The notes under the pieces are model-generated. The model had not been told where the DNA came from. It searched no databases and was given only the letters and a program-made list of their open reading frames with translations. Both the position numbers and the translations under genes were made by a program. From Clostridia bacterium (GTDB taxonomy: Bacteria > Bacillota_A > Clostridia > Christensenellales > Aristaeellaceae), in assembly GCA_017530275.1 (NCBI GenBank), contig JAFXMP010000198.1, forward strand, positions 1 through 8,058: 8,058 nucleotides of DNA, read 5' to 3'. Shown here piece by piece: positions 6,801-8,058 of this stretch (position 1 is the first letter of the stretch; every line of letters starts with the position of its first letter).

Positions 6801-6805
6801 CCTCC
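6801..6805 (-). promoter_or_regulatory. Ribosome binding site that decides the GH130 start
   Basis: GGAGG on the minus strand nine bases before ATG 6791. It excludes the in-frame ATG at 6812, which lies upstream of it. Confidence 0.75.
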
Positions 6806-6812
6806 ATCTCAT

Positions 6813-6840
6813 TTTATAATTGTTTTTTTGTATTTGTTCA
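6813..6840 (-). promoter_or_regulatory. Weak candidate promoter of the mannan operon
   Basis: On the minus strand TGAACA (6835-6840, 4/6) and TATAAA (6813-6818, 5/6) stand 16 bases apart. Transcription would start near 6806, leaving almost no leader before the GGAGG at 6801-6805, which is unusual. The real promoter may lie farther upstream, beyond or within the inverted-repeat element. Confidence 0.3.
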
Positions 6841-6860
6841 GTCGAGCGGGGATAAAGGGC

Positions 6861-6885
6861 ACTCTAAGTCACTTCGCTTAAGAGT
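6861..6885. repeat. Short imperfect hairpin next to the 94-bp inverted repeat
   Basis: ACTCTAAG (6861-6868) pairs with CTTAAGAGT (6877-6885) with one bulged base, leaving an eight-base loop. It overlaps the left arm of the larger inverted repeat and uses the same ACTCT/AGAGT word, so the two could form alternative structures. Confidence 0.45.
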
Positions 6886-6974
6886 AAAGAGATCAGAGTA
6901 CAGATTATTTTGCCAATACAAAGAATACAGTCGAATGGACGATTATTCAATCTGTACTCTGCACTCTGTACTCT
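6881..6974. repeat. 94-bp inverted-repeat element with 26-base arms, MITE-like
   Basis: The left arm 6881-6906 and right arm 6949-6974 are reverse complements at 23 of 26 positions, including a perfect 13-base core CAGAGTACAGATT / AATCTGTACTCTG (6894-6906, 6949-6961). The arms enclose 42 AT-rich bases. CTGTACTCTG occurs twice on the right (6952-6961, 6966-6975), 14 bases apart. I see no clear target-site duplication. It could be a small non-autonomous element, a dispersed intergenic repeat, or a hairpin in the leader of the mannan operon on the minus strand. Confidence 0.7.
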
Positions 6975-7066
6975 GTTCTCTCCTGCCTATCAAAAAGCTC
7001 TATGGCAGTCAGCGCGACGAAGAGCTTGACGACGAAGAAACAGACGATGACTCTGCTGCCATTTGA
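6935..7066 (+). other. Possible ORF remnant with a strongly acidic tail
   Basis: A plus-strand frame from ATG 6935 to TGA 7064-7066 ends PIKKLYGSQRDEELDDEE and then TDDDSAAI. An acidic tail of this kind looks like a real protein C-terminus. The upstream part of the frame is made of the inverted repeat (ICTLHSVLCSL) and has no ribosome site, so this is most likely the 3' end of a gene whose body was lost when the repeat or the mannan locus arrived. The protein family is not recognised. A chance frame cannot be excluded. Confidence 0.3.
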
Positions 7067-7105
7067 AACTGAGGTATATCCGGTTTTTCCGGATATACCT
7101 CAGTT
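7067..7105. repeat. Perfect 17-bp hairpin with a T5 loop
   Basis: AACTGAGGTATATCCGG (7067-7083) is exactly complementary to 7089-7105 across a TTTTT loop. It begins directly after the stop of the acidic-tailed frame (7066) and lies about 60 bases beyond the stop of the minus-strand gene at 7166. Neither side has a proper T-run, so it is not a standard intrinsic terminator, although the stem is strong enough to mark transcript ends in both directions. It may also be a copy of a dispersed palindromic repeat. Confidence 0.65.
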
Positions 7106-7165
7106 AATGCTCTGTTATTCCCGAGTTTCCGTTCCATCAGCGGCTCGACAAACTGGAATCTCCGC

Positions 7166-7669
7166 TCATGTCCTGCGCATCTCAAACGCAAACAGCGCAT
7201 TCCCCGGAAAACGGTATGTGAAATCGCACACATAGCCCCGAAGCCAAAGATTGCCGTCCACCTTCCGGAGATACAGTCCTTTGGGAAAAGCGTCATCTTG
7301 TTCGATGATCTCAGACAGAACCGTAACTGCCTGATCCGGTGAACGGTGCGTTCCGGTGAGAATGGAATTCCCGCTCTGCGGCTGATCTGTCCACGCAAGG
7401 CGGAGGAAAAAACCTGTGTCCGGAGGACAGGGGCTGAAGGGCATTTTCCGAATATACCGGAACAGTTCATCAAGAGAAGCACCGTTTTCCAGACCCAATT
7501 CCTCCAGCGAGGTGACAGCAGCCGTCATCTCTCCCGGCTGCCCGGCAGAAAAGCGCGGATGTGAAATATACTGCTCTGCATAATGATTGATCTGAATGCC
7601 GTGCTCCTCAAGCCTCTGCAGAATCTGATCCGCCGGCAATGGCACCCTGTTCAGCGAAAAAGTCAGCAT
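7166..7669 (-). CDS. Uncharacterised 167-residue protein
   Basis: I do not recognise a named family. The start is ATG 7669: an in-frame TGA lies 15 bases upstream, so no longer version is possible; the ribosome site is weak (GAGG or GGGAAAG). The protein is soluble, with no signal peptide or membrane segment. An N-terminal half with predicted helices (PADQILQRLEEHGI, residues 12-25; TSLEELGLENGASLDELFRYI, split around 53-73) is followed by a strand-rich part with PFSPCPPDTGFFLRLAW (77-93), LTGTHRSPDQAVTVLSEIIE (104-123), DAFPKGLYLRKVDGNLWLRG (126-145) and YRFPGNALFAFE (152-163). This looks like a compact alpha/beta domain with conserved-looking aromatic and glycine turns. It is followed 60 bases later by a strong hairpin, and preceded by a DUF4256 gene 133 bases upstream in the same direction. 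Composition and frame quality support a real gene; function unknown. Confidence 0.7.
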   Translation of the reverse strand: MLTFSLNRVPLPADQILQRLEEHGIQINHYAEQYISHPRFSAGQPGEMTAAVTSLEELGLENGASLDELFRYIRKMPFSPCPPDTGFFLRLAWTDQPQSGNSILTGTHRSPDQAVTVLSEIIEQDDAFPKGLYLRKVDGNLWLRGYVCDFTYRFPGNALFAFEMRRT

Positions 7670-7802
7670 CTTTCCCGAACCTCACAAATCCCGATTTCAA
7701 GCCTGTAAAACAAACATCAGCCTGATCGGATACTCTCTCCGGATAGCCGCCCGTAAGCCAAGACAGAGTCCATGATTCTGATTTCCCCTTCCTGTCCGGT
7801 AT
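7670..7802. other. Spacer between the DUF4256 gene and the 167-residue gene, nothing convincing
   Basis: Between the stop of the DUF4256 gene and ATG 7669 I see no terminator hairpin, no clear promoter boxes and no supported ORF. One 18-codon minus-strand frame (MDSVLAYGRLSG...) lacks a ribosome site and is not called. Confidence 0.5.
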
Positions 7803-8058
7803 TCAGATAAGAAGATACCCTCTGAATCCACGCACTGAATAGTAGGAATCTGCCCCGTTGTGAAAAGTGAACACAGTATTGTAGCGCCGTTCGCAGAACA
7901 GCGCACCGCCTTGGCCGCGGATATCATCCGGCGTAGCGATCCAGCTTGACGTTTTCAGATCAAATGAACCAAGACTCTGCAGTCTGCGATAGAGTTCCTC
8001 CGTCATCATCGAAACGCCGATCTCTTTCGCTTTTCGTTCGGCGCTGCCGGACGGCGGA
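7803..8058 (-). CDS. DUF4256 family protein, C-terminal 84 residues (5' end beyond the window)
   Basis: The frame enters from the right edge and ends at TGA 7803-7805. It contains MTEELYRRLQSLGSFDLKTS, then SWIATPDDIR, GGALFCERRYNTVFTFHNGA and DSYYSVRGFRG. From memory this matches the conserved end of DUF4256 proteins (TSSW-TP-IR--GGALF---RY--VF--HNGA-SYY--RGFRG). The family is small (about 180-200 residues), soluble and of unknown function. ATG 8009 is only an internal methionine: the codons upstream (AERKAKEIGV) continue the same family pattern, so the start lies outside the window. The unrecognised 167-residue gene follows in the same direction after 133 bases, which could be co-transcription but with a wide gap. 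Family call fairly sure; nothing can be said about biochemical role. Confidence 0.8.
   Translation of the reverse strand, partial: PPSGSAERKAKEIGVSMMTEELYRRLQSLGSFDLKTSSWIATPDDIRGQGGALFCERRYNTVFTFHNGADSYYSVRGFRGYLLI

Noticed and set aside
6952..6975. CRISPR-like array from the repeated CTGTACTCTG word
   Set aside because: Only two 10-base copies 14 bases apart with no spacer-sized interval; it is part of the inverted-repeat arm.
7067..7105. Classic intrinsic terminator
   Set aside because: The stem is strong, but no T-run follows on either strand; the five Ts are in the loop.
7009..7482. 157-codon minus-strand frame ending in a serine run
   Set aside because: It overlaps the better-supported 167-residue gene in another frame, its serine run is the reverse reading of the acidic Asp/Glu codons, and it reads through the perfect hairpin.

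Overview
The window looks like chromosomal DNA from a Gram-positive anaerobe of the Clostridia, plausibly a gut or rumen fibre degrader. The grounds are strong GGAGG-type ribosome binding sites, alternative GTG/TTG starts, a cytoplasmic beta-mannan locus, a DUF4256 gene and a clostridial-type helicase remnant. No species can be named. Nearly all genes lie on the minus strand; the integrase and the helicase remnant are on plus.

Left part (1-1935): a radical SAM gene (minus, runs off the left edge) is divergent from a tyrosine recombinase (plus). The recombinase catalytic core is complete, but its last ~34 codons read out of frame through a fragment of a SNF2-type helicase C-terminus. That fragment stops matching at about 1935, exactly where the stop codon of the next gene lies. 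This is a rearrangement scar: integrase plus decayed defence-type helicase abutting a metabolic locus.

Middle (1934-6791, minus, read right to left): a three-gene mannan-oligosaccharide locus. A GH130 phosphorylase is followed after 16 nt by a cellobiose/mannobiose 2-epimerase (AGE family), then after ~220 nt by a GH2 beta-mannosidase that probably has its own promoter. None has a signal peptide, so imported oligosaccharides would be processed in the cytoplasm. The epimerase converts mannobiose to mannosyl-glucose, GH130 phosphorolyses beta-mannosides to mannose-1-phosphate, and GH2 hydrolyses remaining terminal beta-mannosyl residues. No transporter or regulator is visible. The epimerase has an in-frame TGA as its fifth codon, behind an optimal ribosome binding site. 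This is the most striking oddity of the window.

Right part (6792-8058): a gene-poor stretch of ~370 bases holds a 94-bp inverted-repeat element, a short acidic-tailed ORF remnant and a perfect 17-bp hairpin. It is followed by a 167-residue protein I do not recognise (minus) and the C-terminal part of a DUF4256 protein (minus, runs off the right edge).
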